Assembly: GCF_002770725.1 (NCBI RefSeq)
Contig: NZ_NQVN01000017.1
Span: forward strand, 1 to 64,000
Length of the DNA: 64,000 nt
Direction: 5' to 3'
Source: Pleomorphomonas carboxyditropha
GTDB taxonomy: Bacteria; Pseudomonadota; Alphaproteobacteria; Rhizobiales; Pleomorphomonadaceae
The position numbers and the translations under genes are program-made. The notes below the pieces were generated by a model. The model ran no database searches. It was not told where the DNA came from and was given only the letters and a program-made list of their open reading frames with translations. Below are positions 56,439-64,000 of this stretch, one piece after another (the first letter of the stretch is position 1; each line of letters starts with the position of its first letter).

Positions 56439-57152
56439 TCAGCTCCTGTCGTCGATCTGGCGCGACAGGATGGCGGCGAACTCGTCGGCGAAGCCATCCA
56501 TGCGCGAGCCGAGCTTGGCGGCGTCGGCGGAAAGTTTGTTGTAGGCGAGCACCGCCGGAATGGCGGCGGCAAGGCCCATGGCGGTGGCGAGCAGCGCCTC
56601 GGAGATGGCCGGCGCCACCACCACGAGGCTGGTGTTCTTGGAGGTGGCGATGGCCTGGAACGAACTCATGATGCCCCAGACGGTGCCGAACAGGCCGATG
56701 AACGGGCCGGCCGAGCCGACGGTGGCCAGGAAGATGAGACGGGCCTCGAGGCGCTCCATCTCGCGGGAAATGGTGACGTCGATCACCTTGCCGATACGGT
56801 CGGTGATGCCCTGGAAGGAGACGCGGCCGGCTTCATGGCTGCGTTTCCATTCGCGCATGGCGGCGACGAAGATGGCGGCGAGCCCCTCGTTGGAGCGGGC
56901 GGTGAGCGAGCGGTAAAGCTCCTCCAGCGACTGCCCGGACCAGAACACCTTCTCGAAGCGGTCCATCGAGCGGCGCGCACGGTTATAGGCGACGATCTTG
57001 TCGACGATGATCGCCCAGCACCATACCGATGCGGCCAGAAGGCCGAGCATCACGGCCTTCACGACGAAACTCGCCTGCCAGAACAATGCCCAGATGGACA
57101 CCTCGACGGCCGGTGCTGCGAGCGCGTTCTGGGTCAGTTCGACCGGATTCAT
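56439..57152 (-). CDS. tolQ: Tol-Pal system protein TolQ
   Basis: An ExbB-like channel subunit of 237 residues with three membrane helices: FWQASFVVKAVMLGLLAASVWCWAIIVDKI, LEARLIFLATVGSAGPFIGLFGTVWGIMSSFQ, and VVVAPAISEALLATAMGLAAAIPAVLAYN. The T and G residues that line the proton path (TVGSAGPFIGLFGTVWGIM) are present. It is the first gene of the tolQRAB group; a TTAACC-type site lies about 240 bases upstream. Confidence 0.96.
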   Translation of the reverse strand: MNPVELTQNALAAPAVEVSIWALFWQASFVVKAVMLGLLAASVWCWAIIVDKIVAYNRARRSMDRFEKVFWSGQSLEELYRSLTARSNEGLAAIFVAAMREWKRSHEAGRVSFQGITDRIGKVIDVTISREMERLEARLIFLATVGSAGPFIGLFGTVWGIMSSFQAIATSKNTSLVVVAPAISEALLATAMGLAAAIPAVLAYNKLSADAAKLGSRMDGFADEFAAILSRQIDDRS

Positions 57153-57458
57153 GGGTGTCTTCCGTTGTCCTCAGGATGGGGCGGCGATCTCTTGGCGCCA
57201 GGTCGCGTCGGCCGGGGCAGGCTATGGCGGCATGTGTCGATGCCTGGGTCTCCACATGCCGCCGAAATTTGGCGAAAACGGGACTTGACGATCAGGAAAG
57301 CCGAGGGATTTCGCCCCTCCGCCGCCGGGACGGATTCCGCCGCCGACGGCGCCGGGGTCCCGTTCCTGTCATCCTATGGTATGGTTAAGGAAGGTTTACC
57401 GGAGCGGCAGATGTTGTGGCGGCCGGCGAGGACGTCAACGCATCTGGTGGTTGAACGG
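57153..57458. other. Promoter region of tolQ
   Basis: No gene is seen. The 306 bases hold the CtrA-like site at 57384-57399 and several GC-rich dyads. ybgC ends at its right edge, so tolQRAB may be transcribed from here as well as from upstream. Confidence 0.5.
57384..57399 (-). promoter_or_regulatory. CtrA-like site before tolQ
   Basis: On the tolQ coding strand GTAA-N7-TTAAC, followed by CAT, differs at one base from the CtrA consensus TTAA-N7-TTAAC. Confidence 0.4.
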
Positions 57459-57875
57459 TCACGAATTTCGCCGCGCATCCTCGATCAGCGCGGCCATGGC
57501 GGGCGGCAGGCGGCGCGGCCGGCCGTTGCCGCCGGTCGCCACCACCTCGACCTCGGCCGCGGCGATGAGGTCGTCGCCGCGCAGGAGGCGCTGGGCGACA
57601 GTGAAGCGGGGGCCGGAGATGGAGGCGATCGCCGTCTCCACCGTCAGGAGATCGTCGAGAAAGCCGGGCTTCTTGTATTCGATGGCGAACCGGCGGACGA
57701 CGAACAGCAGGGCATCGGGATTCGTGCGGTCGGCCGTGGCGCTCTGGCTGATGCCGAGGTCGCGCAGGAATTCGGTGCGGCCGCGCTCGAAGAAGCGCAT
57801 GTGGCTGCCGTGGTAGAGGATGCCGCCGGCGTCGGTATCCTCGAAGTAGACGCGGACGGCGAGGCGATGGATCAA
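57459..57875 (-). CDS. ybgC: Acyl-CoA thioesterase of the tol-pal cluster (YbgC)
   Basis: A hot-dog-fold thioesterase of 138 residues. The catalytic region is VYFEDTDAGGILYHGSHMRFFERGRTEFLRDLG, with the Asp of DTD and the following tyrosine/histidine. Start TTG 57875 is the only in-frame start before the conserved core and lies four bases after the stop of the Fic toxin gene, so translation may depend on the toxin's ribosomes. The family usually has a slightly longer N-terminus, which suggests the start was shifted when the toxin module was inserted. Confidence 0.87.
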   Translation of the reverse strand: MIHRLAVRVYFEDTDAGGILYHGSHMRFFERGRTEFLRDLGISQSATADRTNPDALLFVVRRFAIEYKKPGFLDDLLTVETAIASISGPRFTVAQRLLRGDDLIAAAEVEVVATGGNGRPRRLPPAMAALIEDARRNS

Positions 57876-57879
57876 TTCG

Positions 57880-58719
57880 TCATCTCGAAAAATAGGTTAA
57901 TGCCCATGTCAAGATTACCGCCAATAGTGAGAATATGCCGGCCGATGCCACGGGATTTTGTTCGATCAGATTCGGCTCCCTTTCCGTGTGGGTTAGCATC
58001 TTCCGGTCGGCACGAGTGTAGATATCTGGACTGATTATTTCTTTTTCGAGAATAACATTTTTAGGCGCCGGCGAAGAAGACGGTCTCTTCACGGAGTCGA
58101 TCTGCTTCAATAAGAGCCCTGCTATTAGCTTTTCAACATCGGAAACGTCCACTGTGCCGCGCAAAAAATTTCGATCGGCTGCCTCAAGAGCGGCATAGTA
58201 GGGTCTTTTGTCGTGCGAAATCTGCTCTGGTATTGTATTTTCGCCAGGTAGACGAAGCCCAAGATGAGCGGAAAGGAGAATATAAGAAATAATACGAGCC
58301 GTTCGTCCATTTCCATCAGTAAATGGGTGTATCCAGTTGATTCGCCAAAGAGCATAGGCCGCCAAATGTTCGGCAGATCGGGTCTTCCAATTCGAATTTA
58401 TGTAGTTGCAAAAATCCTCGACCAACTCTGGAACATAATGAGCTGGTGGAGGGGAGTGACGGCTTCCTTCGATTCTGACATCTGTGTTGCGAAAAGTGCC
58501 GGCGAATTTATTGATTCCTTCAAGCGCGAATCTATTCAAGGTAAGAAGATCAGACGGCCGCAAGGCTGGGATGTGATCGCGACTGCCATCTAGCCAGTGT
58601 CCCAGAAAAGCCATCCCGACATCGAATTGACGAAGCGCATTTCTGGCTTCAGCTAGAGCTAGCTCCGCCGGATCGCTGATGAGTTCGGGCTCGTCTGAGA
58701 CACTATGCCTATCGGTCAT
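57880..58719 (-). CDS. Fic-domain toxin (class I)
   Basis: A 279-residue Fic protein that probably AMPylates a target protein. The active-site motif HPFTDGNGRTAR lies at 131-142, preceded by a Fic flap region (GSRHSPPPAHYVPELVEDFCNYIN). No inhibitory [ST]xxxE[GN] motif is seen in the toxin itself, consistent with a separate antitoxin. The C-terminus (about 256-277) is a hydrophobic helix, GIFSLLAVILTWALTYF, so the toxin may be membrane-anchored, an uncommon trait. Base composition is AT-rich against GC-rich neighbours, suggesting transfer. It overlaps the antitoxin gene by four bases and ends four bases before ybgC. Confidence 0.88.
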   Translation of the reverse strand: MTDRHSVSDEPELISDPAELALAEARNALRQFDVGMAFLGHWLDGSRDHIPALRPSDLLTLNRFALEGINKFAGTFRNTDVRIEGSRHSPPPAHYVPELVEDFCNYINSNWKTRSAEHLAAYALWRINWIHPFTDGNGRTARIISYILLSAHLGLRLPGENTIPEQISHDKRPYYAALEAADRNFLRGTVDVSDVEKLIAGLLLKQIDSVKRPSSSPAPKNVILEKEIISPDIYTRADRKMLTHTEREPNLIEQNPVASAGIFSLLAVILTWALTYFSR

Positions 58720-58904
58720 TTTTTAGAGCTCTTGGCTTCTTCCTTCAGAAGATTTTCCGCCTTTTTTACCGTATCTCTCGTAATTCTAGAGTTTTCGATG
58801 TTTGCTGAACCAAAAGCAAAGCTACGCCGTTGAGCTTCCCGTTCCTCGATAGACATTCCCGAATCTTTAATCTTCTCGATTGCTTGGCGGATCATCGTAT
58901 CCAT
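58716..58904 (-). CDS. VbhA-like antitoxin of the Fic module
   Basis: A 62-residue protein with the core FAFGSANIENSRITRDTVKKAENLL. SANIEN (33-38) fits the inhibitory [ST]xxxE[GN] motif, whose glutamate enters the ATP site of the toxin. Length and pattern match VbhA of Bartonella. GAGGT lies before the ATG at 58904. Its stop overlaps the toxin start (ATGA), the standard arrangement that keeps antitoxin in excess. Confidence 0.85.
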   Translation of the reverse strand: MDTMIRQAIEKIKDSGMSIEEREAQRRSFAFGSANIENSRITRDTVKKAENLLKEEAKSSKK

Positions 58905-58979
58905 TGTCTGACCTCTTTAAAAGCGAATAGCGTTCAATTTTAGCATCTCGCATGACGGCTGACCATATCTCATTAATGG

Positions 58980-60026
58980 TCATTCCTCCTCGCCGTTGGA
59001 AAACAGCGTGAACTGGGCTTCCTCGGCGGCCTTCGGCACGGCGAAGCCGAGGTGGCGGAAGGCGTGCGGCGTCAGGAGGCGGCCGCGCGGCGTGCGCTGC
59101 ACGAAGCCCTTCTGGATCAGGTAGGGCTCGACGATGTCCTCGATGGCGTCGCGCGGCTCGGCGATGGCCGCCGCGATGGTCTCGATGCCGACCGGGCCGC
59201 CGTTGAAGCTGAGGGCGATGGTGTTGAGGTAGCGGAGGTCGAGGGCGTCGAGGCCGATGGGATCGACGTCGAGCCGGATCAGCGCCCGGTCGGCGATCTC
59301 GGCGGTGATCGTCTCGGCGCCGTCGACGATGGCGAAGTCGCGGACGCGGCGCAGCAGGCGGCCGGCGATGCGCGGCGTGCCGCGCGAGCGCTTGGCGATC
59401 TCGGTGGCGCCATCGTCGGCGATGCCGATGCCGAAAATGCGGGCACCGCGCCGGACGATCCTTTCCAGTTCCTCGGTGGTGTAGAATTCGAGCCGGATGG
59501 GGATGCCGAAGCGGTCGCGGAGCGGCGTCGTCAACAGGCCGAGGCGGGTGGTGGCGCCGACCAGCGTGAACTTGGCGAGATCGATGCGGACGGACCGGGC
59601 GGCCGGTCCCTCGCCGATGATCAGGTCGAGCTGGTAGTCCTCCATGGCCGGATAGAGGATCTCCTCCACCGCCGGGCTCATGCGGTGGATCTCGTCGATG
59701 AACAGAACGTCGCGCTCCTCGAGATTGGTGAGGAGGGCGGCGAGGTCGCCGGCCTTGGCGATCACCGGGCCGGAGGTGGCGCGGAAGTTGACGCCGAGCT
59801 CGCGGGAGACGATCTGGGCCAGCGTCGTCTTGCCGAGGCCGGGCGGGCCGACGAACAGCACGTGATCGAGGGCTTCCTTGCGCGCCTTGGCGGCGTCGAT
59901 GAACACCTGGAGGTTGGCGCGCGCCGACGCCTGGCCGACGAATTCGGACAGCGCGCCCGGCCGGATCGACTGCTCGAAGTCCTCGGCGCGCTTCTCGCCC
60001 GAAACGAGGCGGCTCTGTTCACTCAT
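58980..60026 (-). CDS. ruvB: Holliday junction branch migration ATPase RuvB
   Basis: The AAA+ motor of the RuvAB complex: 348 residues. Walker [15 protein letters not shown] (about 60-70), Walker [10 protein letters not shown], sensor [20 protein letters not shown], arginine-finger region [14 protein letters not shown] and a C-terminal winged helix ([24 protein letters not shown]). The ATG at 60026 was chosen as the family start. In most Hyphomicrobiales ruvC and ruvA lie directly upstream; here a rightward DUF2927 gene takes that place, so ruvB is separated from them. Confidence 0.96.
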   Translation of the reverse strand: MSEQSRLVSGEKRAEDFEQSIRPGALSEFVGQASARANLQVFIDAAKARKEALDHVLFVGPPGLGKTTLAQIVSRELGVNFRATSGPVIAKAGDLAALLTNLEERDVLFIDEIHRMSPAVEEILYPAMEDYQLDLIIGEGPAARSVRIDLAKFTLVGATTRLGLLTTPLRDRFGIPIRLEFYTTEELERIVRRGARIFGIGIADDGATEIAKRSRGTPRIAGRLLRRVRDFAIVDGAETITAEIADRALIRLDVDPIGLDALDLRYLNTIALSFNGGPVGIETIAAAIAEPRDAIEDIVEPYLIQKGFVQRTPRGRLLTPHAFRHLGFAVPKAAEEAQFTLFSNGEEE

Positions 60027-60344
60027 GGCGGTTCGATCGTCTCCGGCGGTCCAGGACATTTCCGGCGAAGCGGCTGGGCCGGAGGCGCCGGACCGTCCAG
60101 CCGAATCGGCGCGCGGCGCCGGCTGTTCGCCTTTCGTTTTGCACGAAAGGGGCACGGTTGCCAAGCAGTCGCCAAAGCGGCAGCACCCCGACGCCACAGG
60201 TTCCGGCCAATGTGCCCAATTGTTGGCTGTCAATGATCACAATTGCATCACGCCTCCGTGATCAGTCGCATTGACGTCACGTAAGGTCTGGTTAATTCTT
60301 TCCTGGGCTCGAGGGCGTTTCCATCCCCCTGCGGCGAGGTGGTC
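60027..60344. other. Divergent region between ruvB and the DUF2927 gene
   Basis: No gene is seen. The region contains TGATCA-type dyads around 60231-60265 and a LexA-like element at 60125-60139. Confidence 0.45.
60125..60139 (-). promoter_or_regulatory. LexA-like box before ruvB
   Basis: GTTC-N7-GTTT differs by one base from the alphaproteobacterial SOS box GTTC-N7-GTTC and lies about 100 bases upstream of ruvB. Confidence 0.25.
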
Positions 60345-61085
60345 ATGGTGGCTTTCAGGACGGTATTCGGGTTGATGCTGCTCGCGGTCGCGCTGGCGAC
60401 GGTCGGCGACCTTTTCTCCAGCCCGGTACGGGCCGAAAGCATCGTCGGATTTTCCGACGACGAATTGATGGACGGTTTCCAGAAAACGGTGTTCGGCGTC
60501 GAATACGGCAGCGCGGTGGCCGGCGGCAGCGTCAAGAAGTTCGACGGCGCCGTGCGCATCCGCGTCGTCAATCTGGCCGACAAGGACCGGCAGCGCGAGA
60601 TCGCCGGGTTCGTTTCCCGCCTGCCGCGCCTCGTCAGGGGGCTCGACATCCGCATGGCGGCGCCGGGCGAAAACCCCAACTTCACCGTCTACGTGGTCGA
60701 TCGTGCCGATTACGTCGACACCGTGCGGGCCGACGTGCTCGGCTCGACGCACGGCGCCGCGCCGGGGCAATGCCTGGTGCGCGTCTATCCGAGCTCGCTC
60801 GGCATCGTCCGTTCGACGGCGGTGATCGTCTCCGACGAGGGCGACAGCCTGTTCCGCCGCTGCATGGTGGAAGAGATCCTGCAGGGCCTCGGCCCGATGA
60901 ACGACAATGCCGCGCTCTATGCCTCGGTGTTCAACGACCGTTCGCGCCACGATCGCTTCATGCCGTTCGACCGGGCGGTGGTGTCGATGCTCTACGACCG
61001 GCGCATCCGTCCCGGCATGACGCGCACCGAAGTCGGCACGCTGTTGCCGGCCGTGCTCGCCGACGTGCGGCGTTCCGTCCGCTAA
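60345..61085 (+). CDS. DUF2927 family exported protein
   Basis: A 246-residue protein with a signal peptide (VFGLMLLAVALATVGDLFSSPVRAE). The rest has the DUF2927 pattern: DDELMDGFQKTVFGVEYG, KKFDGAVRIRVVN, FTVYVVDRADY and the C-terminal CMVEEILQGLGPMNDNAALYASVFND. DUF2927 proteins are predicted to be zincin-like, but I see no complete HExxH here, so an enzymatic role is unproven. The ATG at 60345 has GAGGTGG just upstream. It is divergent from ruvB. Confidence 0.82.
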   Translation: MVAFRTVFGLMLLAVALATVGDLFSSPVRAESIVGFSDDELMDGFQKTVFGVEYGSAVAGGSVKKFDGAVRIRVVNLADKDRQREIAGFVSRLPRLVRGLDIRMAAPGENPNFTVYVVDRADYVDTVRADVLGSTHGAAPGQCLVRVYPSSLGIVRSTAVIVSDEGDSLFRRCMVEEILQGLGPMNDNAALYASVFNDRSRHDRFMPFDRAVVSMLYDRRIRPGMTRTEVGTLLPAVLADVRRSVR

Positions 61086-61221
61086 GCGCATCTCCGGCCG
61101 CCAGGCGAATTCCCGGAAGTTTGCTGGAGCACCCGCCGACAGGGTTATTCAACCCGATCGGCGGGTGTTTTGCAGAACGGCCTACCACATGCATGATCGC
61201 AACGCGGCGGAGCGTCGGCGC

Positions 61222-61890
61222 TCACTGCATGTTGCGCCGGATGCGGCTCAGGAACTGGTTCTGCTGGCCGGCGGGGCGTTTCTCGATAGCCGCCGTGATC
61301 TGGTCGCGCCTGTCGGGCATGGCGATGTAGAGCTTGGCCAGATCCTCGCGGCCGCGGTAGCTGGCGGCCAGCGTCGCGATGTCGGCGTCGACGATCGCCT
61401 TGACCGCCGGCGGCGTATCGGGAATCAGGGCTATCAACTGCATCCGGTCGGTGGCGAGGGCATATTGCCAGGGACCGTAGGCGCGGCTGAGCTCCAGGGC
61501 GCGGAACGTGGTGTCGCGCCGGTCGGCGTCGGTGGCCGCGAACCTTGCCAGCGTCAGCCACAGGATGGCATTGCCCGGCGCCGCCGCCACCATGGACTTG
61601 GCGCGCTCGTAGCAGGCGTCGTTGAGGCGCGGACGGTCCTCGAAGGGGATCGTCTCGGCGGTCTGGTCGAAGGCAAGCCGGCGGCAATCGAGGTCAAAAA
61701 CGCCGAGCGCCCGCTTGCTGGAGAGGAACGGCACGTCCGGATCGGCGGCCACCGATTGCAGCCGGTCGGCGACGGTGCCGGCGGTGCTGAGGAAGGGAGC
61801 GGACTCCACGCTCATCCCGTAAAGGCCGAGGCAGAGCAATCCGGCCGAGAACAGGCCGATCAAGGGCGCGGACAGCTTCAGCGACAGCAT
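61222..61890 (-). CDS. Conserved hypothetical protein with N-terminal membrane helix
   Basis: A 222-residue protein with one hydrophobic helix (LKLSAPLIGLFSAGLLCLGLYGMS) followed by a helical domain rich in Ala and Leu (FERAKSM-like, ILWLTLARFAATDADRRDTTFRALELSRAYGPWQYALATDRMQLIALIP) that may be TPR-related. Similar unnamed proteins occur near polysaccharide genes in rhizobia, but no such genes are visible here, so I give no function. The ATG at 61890 follows GGGGAAGG; the longer frame to 61929 lacks a ribosome site. Confidence 0.65.
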   Translation of the reverse strand: MLSLKLSAPLIGLFSAGLLCLGLYGMSVESAPFLSTAGTVADRLQSVAADPDVPFLSSKRALGVFDLDCRRLAFDQTAETIPFEDRPRLNDACYERAKSMVAAAPGNAILWLTLARFAATDADRRDTTFRALELSRAYGPWQYALATDRMQLIALIPDTPPAVKAIVDADIATLAASYRGREDLAKLYIAMPDRRDQITAAIEKRPAGQQNQFLSRIRRNMQ

Positions 61891-62173
61891 GACTAACCTT
61901 CCCCAAATTTGGACGCCCGCCAGCGCCAACGGCCGGCAACCCCAAGGCGAATGCCGCGGTACGGAACCGAAAGGCGCGGCTGCCGTTCTCTCTATCCCGG
62001 ACTGCCTTAACCGTCTCGATAAAATTCAACGGATACCGGGAGAAATCGCTGGACGTTTTCGAGCGTAAACCGGATAAATACGTAAAGACAAGAGGCGTCG
62101 GCGGCCTTCATCGCCGGCAGGCCTGCCGACGGTGGCGCAACCATTCGCCGCCGCCCCAGTTTGGAGCTCCCTA

Positions 62174-62965
62174 TTGCTCACCGCGGTTCGATCGCTTTTC
62201 GGTCTTGGAACAAAATCCGAACCGGCTCCGCCGGCGAGCCGTCGCGAACGCATCGAGATCGACCCGAAGGACACCGTCATCTACGCCATCGGCGACGTGC
62301 ACGGCTGCTTCGCCGAATTGAAGGCGGCCGAGCAGCGGATCGTCGCCGATGCCGCCGACATTGCCGCCGAGCGCCGGATCATTCTCTGCCTCGGCGATCT
62401 CGTCGACCGGGGGCCGCAATCGGCCGACGTGCTCGACCACCTGGCCGGCCCGCCGCCGCGCGGCTTCGAGCGCCTGTCGCTGTGCGGCAACCATGACGAG
62501 ACCTTCCTCGCCTTCATCGACGATCCGCACGCCAACATGGGGTGGCTGGATTTCGGCGGCGAGCAGACGCTGGAGTCCTACGGCATCGACCTCCTGCGCC
62601 TGGCGCGGCATCGCGGCGGCACGGGCGGGCTCGGCGAGATCGCCCGGGCGACGGTGCCGGAGGCGCATGTCGAATTCCTCAGGAGCCTGCCGGTGGCGGT
62701 GCGGTTCGGCGACGTGCTGTTCGTTCACGCCGGCGTCCGTCCCGGCGTGCCGCTCGATGCGCAGGACGACGACGACCTGATGTGGATCCGCGAGCCTTTC
62801 GTCAGCCAGCCGAACGGGCTGGGGCTCACCGTGGTGCACGGCCACACGCCGGCCAACGAACCGGTGTTTGCGCCGGGGCGCATCGGCATCGACACCGGCG
62901 CCTTCGCGACCGGCCGCCTTACCGCATTGCGGGTGTTCGAGGGCCGGGCGGCTATCGTCGGGTGA
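62174..62965 (+). CDS. PPP-family metallophosphoesterase (serine/threonine phosphatase-like)
   Basis: A 263-residue di-metal phosphatase of the bis(5'-nucleosyl)-tetraphosphatase/protein phosphatase type. The signature blocks are AIGDVHGCFAELK, LGDLVDRGPQS, LCGNHDETFL and VVHGHTPANEPV; the metal ligands (D, H, D, N, H) are all present. It could hydrolyse phosphoproteins or ApppA-type nucleotides. The start is uncertain: TTG 62174 has GGAG seven bases upstream, while GTG 62132 gives 14 more residues without a good site. Confidence 0.85.
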   Translation: MLTAVRSLFGLGTKSEPAPPASRRERIEIDPKDTVIYAIGDVHGCFAELKAAEQRIVADAADIAAERRIILCLGDLVDRGPQSADVLDHLAGPPPRGFERLSLCGNHDETFLAFIDDPHANMGWLDFGGEQTLESYGIDLLRLARHRGGTGGLGEIARATVPEAHVEFLRSLPVAVRFGDVLFVHAGVRPGVPLDAQDDDDLMWIREPFVSQPNGLGLTVVHGHTPANEPVFAPGRIGIDTGAFATGRLTALRVFEGRAAIVG

Positions 62966-62995
62966 ACGCTGCGGCCCCTCGCGGCAAGGCCAGGC

Positions 62996-63514
62996 CTAAG
63001 GTTTTGCAGTGCGTCGGCGGATGCCGGACGGCAGCGTTTCGAGGGTCACGGGCGCGGCAACTCGGAACGATTTCCCGCGGGCGTGCAGCGCAAGCGACCA
63101 GGGATCGAACACCGGAACGTCGGCGGCGATGAATTCGCTGGTATCCCGGCTGACGACGACGAGGTCTTCCACGACCGCCATCGCCGCTATGAAGAGGTCC
63201 GGCTGGCTGAACGTGTGGCCGCGCTTTTGCCCGGCGACATGCAGCATCTTCCAGCGAAGGATGATGTCCTCGCCGATCGACAGGACGCGGCCTGCAAACA
63301 GGGGGCGCATCGTCCGGTCAAGCCACAGGTTCAGGTCGGCCCGGCGGCTCGCGTCGTCCAGCCGTTCGATGCCGAAGCGGATTTCGGCAAAGGTTATGTC
63401 CGACAGGAACAGCGTGTCGCCCGGCTGGTCGGCAATGAACGCCTTGACGTTTGCGTCGGGTCTCGGCTTGCGGAGTTCCGAAATCACGTTGGTATCGAGG
63501 AGCCATCCCCTCAT
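62996..63514 (-). CDS. PIN-domain toxin (VapC/FitB-like)
   Basis: A 172-residue PIN-domain ribonuclease. Acidic residues expected at the metal site are visible in LLDTNVISELRKP (D7), FAEIRFGIERL (E) and QPDLFIAAMA (D), with a fourth near VSRDTSEF. The C-terminus is about 30 residues longer than a usual VapC, ending in a basic tail. It overlaps its antitoxin gene by four bases (ATGA), so it is translated after it. The RNA target is unknown. Confidence 0.88.
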   Translation of the reverse strand: MRGWLLDTNVISELRKPRPDANVKAFIADQPGDTLFLSDITFAEIRFGIERLDDASRRADLNLWLDRTMRPLFAGRVLSIGEDIILRWKMLHVAGQKRGHTFSQPDLFIAAMAVVEDLVVVSRDTSEFIAADVPVFDPWSLALHARGKSFRVAAPVTLETLPSGIRRRTAKP

Positions 63515-63804
63515 AGGGGAACGTCCCGAACCGGCGCCTTGAAGGGCTCGCGGTCGAAGGAAACGTCCTGCAACGGCGATTCCGCAAGGGCCGTGACCAG
63601 GTCGAGCCCGCTGACCGGCTTTTGGATGCGGTCAAAATCTGCTGCGGAAACAATGACGGCCGCATCCTGCCCGTGCAGGGTGACGCGCTGCGGCCCGCTG
63701 GTCTGGGCATGGCGCACGACCTCGCTGAGGCGTACCTTGGCGTCCTGAAGGCGCCAGGAGGTAGGAGGGGAGCCAGGTGTCTTGCGGGAGGAGCGAGTGG
63801 CCAT
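63511..63804 (-). CDS. Phd/YefM-type antitoxin
   Basis: A 97-residue protein with a basic, serine-rich N-terminus and the Phd core WRLQDAKVRLSEVVRHAQTSGPQRVTLHGQDAAVIVSAADFDRI; the C-terminal part (SPLQDVSFDREPFKAPVRD) should wrap the toxin. Phd/YefM antitoxins bind their own promoter; the palindromic repeat at 63816-63920 lies directly upstream. An overlap with the PIN-toxin gene keeps the order antitoxin-toxin. Confidence 0.88.
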   Translation of the reverse strand: MATRSSRKTPGSPPTSWRLQDAKVRLSEVVRHAQTSGPQRVTLHGQDAAVIVSAADFDRIQKPVSGLDLVTALAESPLQDVSFDREPFKAPVRDVPL

Positions 63805-63815
63805 GACTGGTCTTT

Positions 63816-63920
63816 CTAGAGCATCGGACTGAAAAGTGGAATCCGGTTTTCAGAAAATCCGATGCAATAACAAAGGACTAGATCGTCACTTTGCGTCCGT
63901 TAGGACGCGCGACGATCTAG
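63816..63920. repeat. Rhizobiales-type dispersed palindromic repeat, copy 2 (inverse)
   Basis: Read on the plus strand it matches the reverse complement of 41538-41630: ATCGGACTGAAAAGTGGA-TCCGGTTTTC, TCCGATGC, then CTAGATCG and TGCGTCCGTTAGGACGC ending CGATCTAG. The intervals differ slightly. It starts 12 bases upstream of the antitoxin start codon, so the antitoxin promoter lies within or beyond the element. Confidence 0.8.
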
Positions 63921-64000
63921 TCGTTCTGACCAGTTTATCGCACCGAATGGAGATGCTCGCAAGCAAGAACGGAACATGCCGGGAACGACGGCTTGTTCCG

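Noticed and set aside
57459-57875. ybgC as a truncated pseudogene
   Set aside because: The catalytic core and C-terminus are intact; only the start codon is unusual.

Overview
The window is a 64 kb chromosomal segment with GC-rich, densely coding DNA and short intergenic gaps. Gene content points to an alphaproteobacterium of the order Hyphomicrobiales (Rhizobiales): an RcdA-type protease adaptor, a TrcR/DUF1013 cell-cycle regulator, homospermidine synthase, alphaproteobacterial RpoH, OpgC, DUF1192/DUF465 proteins and the ybgC-tolQRAB-pal-cpoB-tilS-ftsH order. The genus cannot be told from the sequence alone. No rRNA, tRNA, CRISPR array, insertion sequence or prophage was seen.

Layout. 0-7 kb: a nested palindromic repeat, DUF454 and BioY (biotin uptake), a GAF-PAS-GGDEF-EAL protein, KDPG aldolase with a LacI regulator, and an EamA transporter. 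7-14 kb: a MarR regulator divergent from a CobW-type metallochaperone GTPase, a WD40 protein and a KamA-like radical SAM protein, then homospermidine synthase and ferrochelatase. 15-20 kb: a split TRAP transporter (dctQM and a convergent dctP) around a C39-like protease and a D-Ala-D-Ala ligase. 20-28 kb: a C26 amidotransferase, a Ni/Co exporter pair, a LysR regulator, then ornithine/lysine decarboxylase behind a long structured leader (candidate speF motif), a GNAT protein and an SPFH/NfeD pair. 28-42 kb: mostly housekeeping and cell-cycle genes (purA, rluD, rpoH, rpmE, rcdA, trcR), a guanidinium-type SMR exporter and OpgC. 43-48 kb: purEK, rpsU, a TPR lipoprotein. 48-60 kb: one long leftward block ruvB - [VbhA-type antitoxin - Fic toxin] - ybgC - tolQRAB - pal - cpoB - tilS - ftsH. 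60-64 kb: DUF2927, a PPP-family phosphatase and a Phd/PIN toxin-antitoxin pair.

Functional threads. Polyamine metabolism has two entries (decarboxylase and homospermidine synthase). The Tol-Pal envelope machine is complete and carries TTAACC-type (CtrA-like) sites before tolQ and before pal, in a window that also encodes RcdA and TrcR. Metal handling is represented by the CobW GTPase, the RcnA/NicO exporter with DUF1007, and ferrochelatase.

Most notable: (i) an AT-rich class I Fic toxin-antitoxin module inserted between ruvB and ybgC with four-base junctions; (ii) the decarboxylase leader, with a 17-residue upstream reading frame and several hairpins; (iii) a compound-hairpin intergenic repeat with covarying stems, in three copies; (iv) a second palindromic repeat family beside opgC and at the right end; (v) a nested inverted/direct repeat near the left end. 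Start codons were chosen from Shine-Dalgarno spacing and family length, and several are GTG or TTG.
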